From Hyposmocoma kahamanoa (lineage: Eukaryota > Arthropoda > Insecta > Lepidoptera > Cosmopterigidae): a DNA stretch of 64,000 bases. This document shows positions 43,441 through 53,938 of the stretch, piece by piece. The notes beneath the pieces were generated by a model. That model saw only the letters and a program-made list of their open reading frames with translations, did not search any database and was not told the DNA's origin. The first letter of the stretch is position 1. Each line of letters opens with the position of its first letter. A program made the position numbers and the translations under genes. Location: the NCBI RefSeq assembly GCF_003589595.1, contig NW_020654422.1, positions 4,514,809-4,578,808 of the forward strand, given 5' to 3'.

Positions 43441-44540
43441 TGCCTGTAAGGAATACTCACATTTTCACCACTCGTCGCCACTAATATGTTTGTGAAAACT
43501 AATTAAAACACTCCACTAGAAGCACATAGTTTTATCACAGTTTAACCAATGGTTTTATTCAGCTAAATAGCCAGAGTCGAAGTCTTTCAACTTTATCCAA
43601 ATACCTTCTACTTAAATAGCATCATTATTATTTATAATAATAAAATATCAAGTACCTACGCACAAAATCTACACAATATCTGTATATGACAGTGCACAAG
43701 CTCTCTACTGTGTGATTTTATTTTACAGAAAAGCAATCGGCAATTTTACAATACAAGACCCTCGAGCTAGACAATAAAGAGGAACAAAATTAAAGATGGC
43801 GACCAATACAAGAACGTTCTTTCACTAAATAAATAGGAAAACCCACCTTAAGAATAGTGAATCTTTTATGTTACAAGAATAAAAAGGCTTAATGCCTTGT
43901 CTGTTAAAAAAATGGTAGCATGCAATGGAAAATACCAAATTAATTGTATGTAAATAAAGGAATGTGTTGTAATAGATATTAGGAATATACTTTTTATTGA
44001 ATACATTTAAGAAAGAAGAATATTCTAATTAGAACATTAAATCTCATATTACCACACCTTTACATATATATATATACTTTATTGCATAATTAGGTGGAAT
44101 GTCGATTGCCTACCGAAGCGCAACGGTCTTTTTTATTTTTCTTTTTTCACAGTTCTCGACACAAGCGCACTAAAAATTTTAAAATTGAAATTTTTCGAAT
44201 AGACATCATGGTGACCTGACCTCGATATCCCAAGCCACAGACCGAAATTCAAAATGATATATGCTTCGTTATGACCTCACTCAATTGTACTTTTTACGAT
44301 AGTTTCAAATACCATGGAAACGGCCAAGTATTTCCACTTGTATATTGTGTACAATTTGGTGATGTCACTCGTGCCAAGAAATCTGTGGTTGCTTCACTTG
44401 TTTCGATAAAGAAATTAAGAAAATTATTATGTTACGTCAATTATGTCTGTAACGGGGTTGATTTTTATAGTATAAAAGTTAACCCCGAAAAATATATCAT
44501 CCACACCTCTGCAACTTACTTTAATGACATTATGACGTAG
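43441..44540. other. Intergenic DNA, nothing recognised
   Basis: AT-rich. A + strand open frame at 44271-44540 has no recognisable domain and is not supported as a gene. Confidence 0.4.
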
Positions 44541-44548
44541 TATCTCTC

Positions 44549-44586
44549 GAACGAACTCTATGGTAACTATACCATAGAGTTCGTTC
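44549..44586. repeat. Perfect 17-bp inverted repeat
   Basis: Arms 44549-44565 (GAACGAACTCTATGGTA) and 44570-44586 with a 4-nt spacer. Confidence 0.95.
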
Positions 44587-44657
44587 AGATCAGGCTCTCG
44601 TAATTTCGTTTTAACAGTAATAGAATCCGGAACCTTTTATGCAAAATCTAAATGTCC

Positions 44658-44748
44658 TTGACAACGAGGTCGTCATAATAAAAAGGTAGCCCTTTTTTAG
44701 GGCTACCAACCAAGGGCTACCTTTTTATTATGACGACCTCGTTGTCAA
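44658..44748. repeat. Perfect 37-bp inverted repeat with a competing internal hairpin
   Basis: Outer arms 44658-44694 and 44712-44748 are exact complements. Inside, GGTAGCCCT (44685-44693) also pairs with AGGGCTACC (44699-44707), so two alternative hairpins are possible. Confidence 0.95.
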
Positions 44749-44894
44749 TTTCTTCTTTTGGTCTAACGTCATAAGCACAAATTATATAGAGATACTAGGT
44801 CATAAGGTCATCAAAGTAAGTCGCAGAGGTGTAGATGATATTTTTTTCGGATTTAAATGGCGTATATTTGATTTTGAGCCCCCAAAACTCATCT

Positions 44895-45060
44895 AAATCG
44901 AGTTCTTAGGTTTTCGCGATTGTTACACGTAGGAAATAAAACTATTTTTTCTTGAATGAACTTACAGGTCCCAAGGCCACGACTGACCATACCGCCGTGG
45001 TCATGAGACCTAAAAATTAATTGGTTTTAAAAATATTTATACGCGATTTAGTTGTGAAAT
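44895..45060. mobile_element. MITE-like repeat with 'aacctaagaactcga' end
   Basis: Contains 'cgagttcttaggttttcgcg', 'gtcccaaggccacgactgac' and 'ttatacgcgatttag', the same blocks as 29270-29450 but with the terminal block inverted. Confidence 0.5.
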
Positions 45061-45628
45061 AATTTTAATAATTTTAAAAATCAAAAATACGACTTCAAAA
45101 AGAAACAAAAATTATGAAATATACGTTATTGGTTTATCCCCGCCCACACTACTAATGAAATCCCAGTTTTATTTATATTATAATATATTTTATTATTTGT
45201 TTAAATTGGGTGTCAAATGCAGTATGTCAATGGCAATAATTAATAATTCACTTAAGTTAGTAAGTACTGAATAAAACACGTCGCTTGCATAGTGCATTCT
45301 ACATTGCTCAAACAAAGTCTTATTAAAGAGCTTGTTTATCTCTTCACTTTTTTTCGCAGTCGGGTTCTTATTTTTTAATTTATTATTATTAGATTCAGCA
45401 TTTCGATACGCTTTGGACAGTTTCTTCTTTTTCGTTGCACTTTTGACAGAGCGGTCACAGAGTATTTTTGTTAGGAGTTGTCTATCAATCTATCTCGCTG
45501 TCTCTCTCTTTCAGTGGACTGCCTCGTGCACAATGTAATTTTTTTTTTTTCAAAATTTAAATTATATAATTTAAATTTGATCTCAAATATCTTACTTTGA
45601 TCCCAAAGTAAGTAACTAAAGCACTTGT

Positions 45629-46067
45629 TATAATTATTAATACAAAGATCGAACACTCAGAAAAAACACTCATAAAAAATTCCTCCGATCCGACCGGATT
45701 ATAACAATTATAACAAACTAGTGGAGTAATTTCACAAAAAATAATTGAATATCAATTCAATAAAAATTTAATTAATACAGTGAATAGCGACATCTCTCGC
45801 CAGGACTGGTAGCTGTAAAGGTACTAACTGGGTGATAAATCTGTCATAGATTTCTCATAGATGGCGCTACGACTAAAAAGCCGTTGAAAGACCAAGTACA
45901 AAGACACGACGCAAGCACATAGAAAAATTCGTGAGGTCCGTTGGTTCGTTCCGTGGCTTAGTTAGTATAGCGTCTGGCACGGTATGCATGAAAACGGTCG
46001 GTTCGAANNNNNNNNNNTAATTTCACAAAAAATAATTGAATATCAATTCAATAAAAATTTAATTCAT
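45629..46067 (+). repeat. Rearranged S1 SINE cluster inside SINE S5
   Basis: Bounded by the 11-bp direct repeat AAAGCACTTGT (45618-45628, 46068-46078). It begins with a - strand S1 tail fragment (45629-45700), followed by + strand tail, body and tRNA-like head up to the assembly gap, then another tail. Confidence 0.8.
46008..46017. other. Assembly gap (10 N)
   Basis: Ten N at the B-box of an S1 head, where tandem SINE copies are likely to have collapsed in assembly. Confidence 0.99.
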
Positions 46068-46417
46068 AAAGCACTTGTGTTATGGAAATCGGAAACAACG
46101 ACGGTACCACAAACACCCAAGACAATATAGAGAAATTAGTTTCTACATTGACCCGGTCGGGGATTGAACTCGGGACCTGGGAGATGGCGACACCATGAAA
46201 ACCGGCGTGCAAACCACTCTAACCACATTTAAGTATTTAGAGTTATTTTTTGTTTACATACCATTGAAGCAATAGACGACAAACGATATCAAAATTGTAA
46301 TCAGCATACAGTCACGTACATTTAATTGTGCACAATCCGTGTAACAAAACAGTAATCCTATTGAAAATTATCTTGAAATTTTTTACGCTTGTTTGTTTTC
46401 TGTTGATGAGGCTATTA

Positions 46418-46465
46418 TGTACGTCTTTGTTATTGGTTTTCTCTTATTTCCACAATTATATAAAA
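46418..46465 (+). promoter_or_regulatory. Core promoter of gene 8
   Basis: 'gtacgtctttgttattgg' matches the family block. TATATAAAAA follows, with TATAAAA at 46459-46465. Confidence 0.55.
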
Positions 46466-46539
46466 ACCAAAAAAAAAATACAAGAGAAGTGTATGTTACA
46501 CTTCAACATTTTGTATACTTCAAGCAAAGAATATTCGAG

Positions 46540-46626
46540 ATGGTGTCTATGAAACTGAGATTATTATTCGCCTTGTCTGTTATATACGTGGTCTTAATTG
46601 AACCCACTTCTTACACAAATTGTTAG
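46540..46626 (+). CDS. Divergent short member of the peptide family, gene 8
   Basis: A 28-residue frame starting MVSMKLRLLFALSVIYVVLI, which aligns with the family start (MVSLK...LAVVYI). It then ends abruptly as EPTSYTNC. ATG context (a GAG before ATGG), the promoter block and an AATAAA at 46656-46661 are all in the family positions. If the signal peptide is cut after PTS, only about four residues remain, so either the product is not a normal mature peptide or this is a truncated relic. Membership is inferred from context as well as sequence. Confidence 0.5.
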   Translation: MVSMKLRLLFALSVIYVVLIEPTSYTNC

Positions 46627-46655
46627 TTTATACAATACCCATTTAGATATTGTTA

Positions 46656-46661
46656 AATAAA
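46656..46661 (+). terminator. Poly(A) signal of gene 8
   Basis: AATAAA 30 nt after the stop. Confidence 0.5.
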
Positions 46662-46699
46662 TATTTAAAAGTATAATAGTATATTATTACACGATTGCA

Positions 46700-48418
46700 A
46701 AATAGATACTTCATGCTCTGTGACACAGAAACTTATTTTGATAAGCATCCAATTTCATTTTCATTATACGGTAAATAAACCGAATCGGCATCAGTGATAT
46801 CTTCTAAGTATTGAATTTATGTCGATTTATTTTGTTTATTTATACGTAGAGTTAAAGAACATTCGGCTAAATTTGAAAACCACGTAAACCCGATTTTCCA
46901 CGAAATCCCTTTTTTAGTCTTAAAGCTCAATATCGGGTTATTAAAACTTAAAATATACTTTGTAGACCATTTTTTAGTTACTAAGTAAAGGTAAAAATCA
47001 TACATTGTCTTTTCATTATTTCTAGTAATTCTGTTTTTGTGTCTACTCAAAAGTTCACATCAATAATGGCGGGTACGAGGTTTACGAATTTAGCCAACGA
47101 CACATTACTTTGAATATTTATTACAATTAAATGAATATTTCCTGTTTTCGGAACAGTCGGACTCGTTGTGTTTCTCTTATAATTTACTGTTCTGTCAAAC
47201 ATTTTATTGATTTTTGTCTTTCCGTGGACAGTTCTTTCGACCGCTTAAGTACTCGAAGTGCAAAAAATCGCCGCTGCGTTAGCAACAAATTAAAATAAGC
47301 AGCAAATCGTCGGAATTGCTGCAAATTCGTAGAACAATAAATTCATCATTTCTATCGTTAGGTCTCCCTGTTACCGCAAGATGGAATTATCGAATTATAT
47401 TTAAGTAAATAATAATGATATATTTTGCGACATACTTGAACAAACACAATAAATTATTAAGTGCTACGCGAGCATTGTTATCCACAAAAGCAAAAGAACT
47501 GCTTTTTGCACATATTTTCACAGATCGTCTATTGCTGACCTCTCCTTACCTTACCTTATGGTTGACCTGATTCGTGTCGTGTCCTGATGACAAGCAGAAA
47601 CACAAACAAATACAAATAAATCAAATATATAACTTAGTTATGTAGCTATCCCATGTGACCTAGACCAACCAAATAACAAACTAATTGCCATTTTTAAATA
47701 TGTGTTAACCAGCTAATCCTTAGGTCCGCGTGTACGAGAAATTTTCTTAAACGCAACGGCTAAGGTTTAACGAACTATAATTAAGTTTACTGAATTATAT
47801 ATTCTCACAGGATTATATAAATTTAAAACACACAACAATCAATAAATTATTTCAAAGCAAGTGAATATAACATAAAATTGTACGAAAACATTAAAATTAA
47901 ACCGGTTACTACGTAAACTACATAATTGTTGCATATAAATAAATAATTAATTTATAAAAACTTTTTTGTGTTTTACTTTATTTTGCTCATTTACGCCAAA
48001 GGCAAGAAGATGTTTATTTGAGCATTTCAATTCAATCAATGATCACTGCTCAATTCTCGCGATAATTTTTTACATGTAAATGTATATAGACTACAAAATC
48101 TGCAATCTGACTATTTTATAGACGACTAAATAAAGTCATAAATAAATAAAAAACAAGTTATACACTTTGGTATAAAGACCAGAAACAATAATAAAGAACG
48201 AAAAATAACAGTATCATGACGATCTGATTACATCTGACTGATCACATAAATGTGACATTTTAACAACGAGACAACTGAGGACACGATATCACATCGTTAA
48301 TAAACAAAGTATCATAATGAATTATATTAATTATAACTCGCTATTTATCAATTAAGCTAACGAGGACATGCTCCATCCAGCGGTCTTACGCATGAGGTTT
48401 ACGTTAACTCCTAAACAC
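46700..48418. other. Intergenic DNA, nothing recognised
   Basis: AT-rich. The - strand frame at 46817-47050 has no recognisable domain. Confidence 0.4.
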
Positions 48419-48421
48419 TTA

Positions 48422-48647
48422 GGGCGCGTTCAAATTAGCCACTGTTAGCCGCGCGGCGGCCGCGCGACCGCCGCGCGATTGTCACATTTCAAGCAATTTC
48501 TAGAAGCGCTGCAATCGCGCGGCAGTCGCGCGACATTCGCGCTGCTGCAGCGCGTCTAGAATTGTATGAAAAGTGACAATCGCACGGCCGTCCCGCGGCT
48601 GCAGCGCTGCTGTAGCGCAGCTAACAGCGGTTAATTTGAACGCGCCT
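48422..48647. mobile_element. GC-rich palindromic MITE, Harbinger-like
   Basis: The ends GGGCGCGTTCAAATTA... and (reverse) AGGCGCGTTCAAATTAA are inverted repeats, and TTA lies on both sides (48419-48421, 48648-48650), matching the 3-bp duplication of PIF/Harbinger elements. The interior is a run of GCGCG/CTGCAG palindromic motifs. No coding capacity. Confidence 0.6.
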
Positions 48648-49155
48648 TTATGCTTTCACTGGCGGTCACATAGAGGCGGCCGCGGAAGCGTTTCGGACGC
48701 GGGAATATGAGAAATGTACGTGTTTATAAGAACCCTGGCTCACTGGAATGAACGGCGAACGCGCGGCGCTTAGCTTTCGAAGTGCATGCGTAACGCGTGT
48801 AGTGGGATCCCAACACTGAAGCGTCGACACCGCTTTACTAGAGATGACTTTTTTTATGATACCAAGTGACGGAATGAACTCTGTAACAACACTTTTCCTG
48901 CACTTGCAGTATTCATTGGAAGCTGTTCTATTACCACTTCAACTTATTGAGCAATGCAAAACTCGCATGCATTCAAGTCGCTTATAAAGCGAAAGAGAGT
49001 ACGGAGACTCCGTTGCGAACGATTTTTTATTTGCAACTACATTTTGTTATTTAATGTATGTAACATGTTTAACTAGACATGCATTAATACTATATTATAC
49101 AAGATTTTAAGACTTTCGTGGTTATTCATATTATATTGCAAGAGGGTAGAAAGAT

Positions 49156-49233
49156 ATGTCTGCTCTTAAAGCTGTCATCTGCCGCCGCAGTCAACCCGTG
49201 ACCATGGAGCGTGCAACCGTGCGGCTGTGGTAA
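49156..49233 (+). pseudogene. Decayed member of the peptide family, gene 9
   Basis: Opens MSALKAVIC, matching family residues 1-9 (MASLKAVIC in gene 7), then continues RRSQPVTMERATVRLW with the whole hydrophobic core missing, so no signal peptide remains. In the +2 frame the 3' part reads PWSVQPCGCGKKPEISDN, which could be the original mature region after a deletion with frameshift. AATAAA at 49298-49303. A GTAAGA donor-like site overlaps the stop. Most likely a pseudogene. Confidence 0.5.
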
Positions 49234-49309
49234 GAAACCTGAAATTAGTGATAATCATTTATATCATACAAACTACAATCCAAGAATATTTTTTTGAAAT
49301 AAATTTGTA

Positions 49310-49950
49310 ATTAATTATTAAGCAAATTATTAAGAAAAAATCTAAGATGACTAATGTTAAAAATAATTGTAGTATACTTTGACATGAACTAGTTATTTTT
49401 TTCAATTGTAATTTTGTTATTATACTATCACTACCATATTATTTCATATAACCTTTGACGATTGTAACATTTTATACGAAAATATAAAATTTATGTAACT
49501 TCTGAATAATTGTAATTGTAATTAAAATTATATTTCATTTTAGAATTGATATTGCTTCGCCCTTAGAAAATTCACGTTGACCTGAAAGAAAGTAATAAAA
49601 TTAAATTTCGAAACACAAGAGTGGTTAATGTTCATTATCCTTAGGAGATAGACCAATGCTTTCTTGGACTTTTTTCTAGATGTTTTTAAGACCTATAATT
49701 TCGTGATACTTTAATTTTATTTATCTCAGTTGGTTAACCCAATGTAAGATAACAAATAACACTTATGTACCAAACCACCTTTATACCAAAAATGAAACTA
49801 CAAACTAAGCTCTTTTAAAAATCTAGACGAATCTAACGACACATCCGAATCCGACAAGCCGTTTGGGCTCTTTCTGACGCAGTCGGGTAAATATAGTTTA
49901 ATTTCCTATGATGCCTTTTGATGTAGATGGCTTTTTATTTAATAATAATA
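49310..49950. other. Intergenic DNA, nothing recognised
   Basis: AT-rich without recognisable coding or repeat structure. Confidence 0.4.
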
Positions 49951-49956
49951 TATAAT

Positions 49957-50167
49957 ATAATAATAATAATAACGCACACACTCAACATAGCCCCGCACTA
50001 GGGAAACCCTGTGTCGCGGGTGCCATGGATACATACATAGACAACCACAAATTACACCTAAACTCACGAGAGAAATAAATGTAGGCCATACAAATATTTA
50101 TCCCGGGAATCGAACCTGGGGCCTCTGCGTGTCAGTCCGGCATGGTAACCGTTCGGCCACGGAGGCA
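49957..50167 (-). repeat. tRNA-derived SINE S2
   Basis: - strand: 'ctgcctccgtggccgaacgg', B-box 'ccaggttcgattcccggga', tail 'gagtgtgtgcgttatta' with (TTA)n. Confidence 0.85.
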
Positions 50168-50896
50168 GTTAAATAAGGTAAATTTGTATATTTATATGTC
50201 CCGTAACTAACCGGTCATATTTAAAATTTCGTAAAATGCACACCGATTGATTTCTACAATTGTATGCATGTACTTACATGTACTTATATTTACTTAAATC
50301 CAAAATAATATTTATTATTATTAATTGTAATCGTAAATCATTAGTAATACACCGAGTTCAAAGGACCTAAATCAGATGTGTAATTCTATACCGATGTTTA
50401 CTAAAACGATTCAGAGCACATTAGATCATTAACGTCATTAACCGAGGCACAGTGAAATATGGTAATAAGTAACGTCTCTTAATTTCTTATTAATTTGTTT
50501 ATGCAAAGCGTGACAGACAGATGCGGTATTAATAAACAGTCACTTCTTTTAAATTCTTGTATAACCAAGTTTTGGGTATTTTCGGGTTAGTTTCCTCTAC
50601 CTAGTTTCGGTGGCAATTTTAATTATTAGAGTGATTTAGTTTACTTTAATTATTCGAGTAATTTTATAACAAGTTAAACTTAATTACTTATTAGAGTCAT
50701 TTAGTTTAGTTTAAGTATTCGAGCATTTTATCGTGAAATATTAAATAATATTTCAGGTTATTACATTCGAATATTAATTTACCGAAATAAGGTAGAGAAA
50801 ATTAACCTGAAAATTGCCCTTTAACGAAATTGTTTTTAAAGCTATTACGAGTAGGCCACAATTCAGCACGTGGGCTATATTTAAATTGAGAACCTT

Positions 50897-50934
50897 AAAA
50901 AGTTGTTTTACTTTAAAAAGTAAAACAACTTTTT
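50897..50934. repeat. Perfect 18-bp inverted repeat, 2-nt spacer
   Basis: Arms 50897-50914 (AAAAAGTTGTTTTACTTT) and 50917-50934. Confidence 0.9.
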
Positions 50935-50937
50935 TAA

Positions 50938-51070
50938 ATCATCATCATGATCAACTCTTTTATAAGTCCCACTGTTGGGTACGGGTCTCCTCTCGGGAGA
51001 AGGTTTAGGCCACACTATAGCACGCTAGTCCCGTATGGGTTGTCAACTTTTTTAGACGTTTAGGTTTCAT
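50938..51070 (+). repeat. LINE 3'-tail repeat
   Basis: 'cccactgttgggtacgggtc' and 'gagaaggtttaggccacact' resemble the 3' end of LINEs common in Lepidoptera. Confidence 0.5.
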
Positions 51071-51521
51071 CACGATGATTAAATTTCGCATATAAATTCC
51101 GAAAACTTAGAGGTAGGTAGGTCAACCCATTAAGGCAATTACGGTTGTTGTAATATTATTATTTTTTAATGGTAGCTGTTAAAACAAAAATAAACGCAGA
51201 TTTTTTTTTTTTTTTTGCAGTTACAAGTGGACGCCGACCACCCGTGGAGCTCATGACACGTGGTCGGGCACAGCCGAACAAAAGTTACAGCAGTATTGTC
51301 TCAGCCATTCAGTTGATGGCGAGACTTGAAATTACAAGTACCAAAGATAGACGTAAAAAAAAACCCTGCAACAATACAGATTGTTACAGTACATTGAAAT
51401 AAATGACGAAACACCTAACGAAGGAAAGAATCCAGAGGTCAACTCGCCATGCGGTCCGGTGACACGGGTTTTACGTTTGGTACAGGGTTCCGAGACCCAT
51501 ATCTGGCTATTCCTGGTTACG

Positions 51522-51830
51522 TTATAAAAGGAGGCATTGGGGGACCATGCCCCCAACGGGATAAATCACAGCAGAAGATGTAAGAATCTGGAACACCTTG
51601 CGAGCCGACGTGTCGAACAGAAAAGAGAAGCTTCCGCCGAATTCCTCCCGAGAGATGTTACCCGCGAACAACGCCACAGACAATCTATTCATCGATTCAT
51701 CTAGATGAAGCTCCCAAGTCTTATCACCTAAACCCGCTAGAATACATGGCGATTCCAGGTTTACGTATATTACTTTACAGGAAGTACTTGGCAACCCAAA
51801 TGGCGGCGTTTGACATGGAAATATTAAAGA
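51522..51830 (-). other. Coding-like - strand open frame, unrecognised
   Basis: An open frame without a good ATG runs through SCKVIYVNLESPCILAGLGD, KTWELHLDESMNRLSVALFA and REEFGGSFSFLFDTSARKVF to a stop at 51522. The composition (balanced charged and hydrophobic residues, GC-richer codons) is unlike the surrounding AT-rich DNA, so it may be a fragment of a gene or retroelement. No family is recognised. Confidence 0.3.
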
Positions 51831-53150
51831 AAAATTTACATGAGGCTCGACTACAGAAGTAAAATCGAGTTAATTGGTACGCAGCACTAATATTCTGTGT
51901 TACCATACAAGAAAAATTAGCCAGGGTTGGTGTTTTCAAAAATATGTCAAACTAAAGTGTACCCATTCACGATATTGATTTTATAGAAAAATCGCTCACC
52001 AACAGGTAATATATATGTGAATGGATTAAATAATAGATTACACCAACACTGAAGAGTTTCAATTAATTTACTAAATATTTTTAAACTATAATATCAAAGT
52101 GACATGTTGTACAAGAATGTTTAAATTACCAAGGAGAGAAGATAAATTTTGTTTTTTGTTTTGGTATTTAAGAGATCTTCCAAAAAACATGTGTTACAGT
52201 CTTTTGCGCATTAAAATGTCGTAAGTGCTAAATTCGTTTTAGCGGAATAACTCTAAAACTAAAGGTATAAAAAAAATCCGTAACGACAACAGTCCATCAT
52301 GTATAAATATCATTAATTATCTAATTTTTGTCCTAATAACCTGTAGCATTTCGAGAATAAATCGAAAAAATGTGAAATTAGAGATCTTTTCGTGATTTTA
52401 TCTATCGAGGAAACTTTATTGTTTTGTTTCTGATTAATGTCTATGCTTGAATATGTCGTGAGTTACTCATACAATATTTTATTTTTAACGTTAAAGTGGA
52501 TTTACCGGATTTTACTCTAAAATCAAATCAAAGATTAGTAATTTTTCCTCTGCTCACTCTTAATGGAATTGAAGTCGACTATTTGAGCCTTGCTTAATTT
52601 TCCAGCTTGCACGTGAAACACTTGATTTCAAAAATAAGGGGAGTAAGAGGACAGTATACCCCTACAGTGTATTTTTTTAATTGGGACAGTATGAGGTCTA
52701 TCTGGATCGTTCTGGATATTTGCGCAGGAGTCTGCATATGAGAATTTACCAAGTGTATGTATTTATTATGCGTTTTCAATAATTATATTATTTTCATTAC
52801 GTTCCTAGCTTCGTCGTTTTATATTATAAACAATAAGCATTATGGTTTTTAGGCACTTATAATCACAGGTCAGGGTGACAAAAACAAAGAAAATATCTGT
52901 CCAGAAACGAATTCAAGAAGTTTTGGATATAATGAAATTTCGCTGATGAAGAAAATCGACAGATTTATAGCTCTATGTACAGAACTGTAATGAATCAGTA
53001 GCGAGTACCATCGACAATAGAATTTTGGTTAAAACTAAAAAGAGCCCCTTTGTGATATGGTTTATGAAATTATAATCACGCAAAGTGACACTTTCTTTCT
53101 AAATAATTCGAATCCAGTTATGTAAATATTCTATTAATAAAGGATTGATA
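51831..53150. other. Intergenic DNA, nothing recognised
   Basis: AT-rich. No supported gene. Confidence 0.4.
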
Positions 53151-53151
53151 T

Positions 53152-53938
53152 TGTAGCGGTTTTCACTGAAACTTCAAATATGGATCAATTCCCAAGATTT
53201 AAGACCCTGAATGTCTAGTTGAGAAGTTAGTTATAAAATGAAGTCATACGTTCCAGTCTGATTCTTTGTAACGTTCTGAAAATCTGGTGCAAAGAGTGTA
53301 ACTGGTTTTCAAATCCAAATTATTTTTTTTATCATAATCTTTCTGAATAAAATTTCTGAGTACACTGAACACTTCTGAGAAATTTTCATAGTATTTTACA
53401 TTTTAACTTCTAACCACTTTGTATATTCACTTTATTAAGAAGCAAAACGTATATAAAGATGACTAACTGAATACCTATCGGTTAACACTAGAATCATATG
53501 AAAATAATGTGTAACTATTTTTGAAATAAATTAATAACAGTCGCGGGTAGCGACGAAAATCGTGAAAATTAGCGAAAATGGCGTAAAAACTATAAAGTAT
53601 ATATATAATAATATTATAAAAAAGTATATAAAATATATTTATAATACATAATAAAGACTATAAGTCACTGTTGAATACTTTATATTATTTGTAGTCGGTT
53701 CTTGATTTCAATATATAAGAATAAATCCAATTTTCAACAACTTTAAATTAGGCTGAATGTATCTAAATCTAAATCTAAGTCATTGTATAAATTTCACTGC
53801 TGTCAAAATTGTCTCTGTACCTTTCGTCTCTTGCCTGTGCAAAATAAACCGCGTTTAATTTGTCAAGAATTATTTGTTTAATTGTTTTAATTTAAATTAC
53901 AAAAATAATAAGTAACCAGCCCTCTACACTTAACACAA
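53152..53938. repeat. Possible solo LTR relic
   Basis: Starts TGTAGCGG and ends CCCTCTACA, with an AATAAA-containing 'tgtgcaaaataaaccgcg' 110 bp before the end. No target-site duplication was found, so this is tentative. Confidence 0.25.

Larger units (their letters stand above)
45575..46230 (-). repeat. tRNA-derived SINE S5, split by an S1 insertion
   Basis: On the - strand the 46079-46230 part reads 'ggttagagtggtttgcacgc' (A-box), 'ccgagttcaatccccgaccg' (B-box), 'ctctatattgtcttgggtgt' and 'ttccataacacaagtgcttt', and the tail continues at 45575-45628. The break is the S1 insertion, flanked by the duplicated AAAGCACTTGT. Confidence 0.7.
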
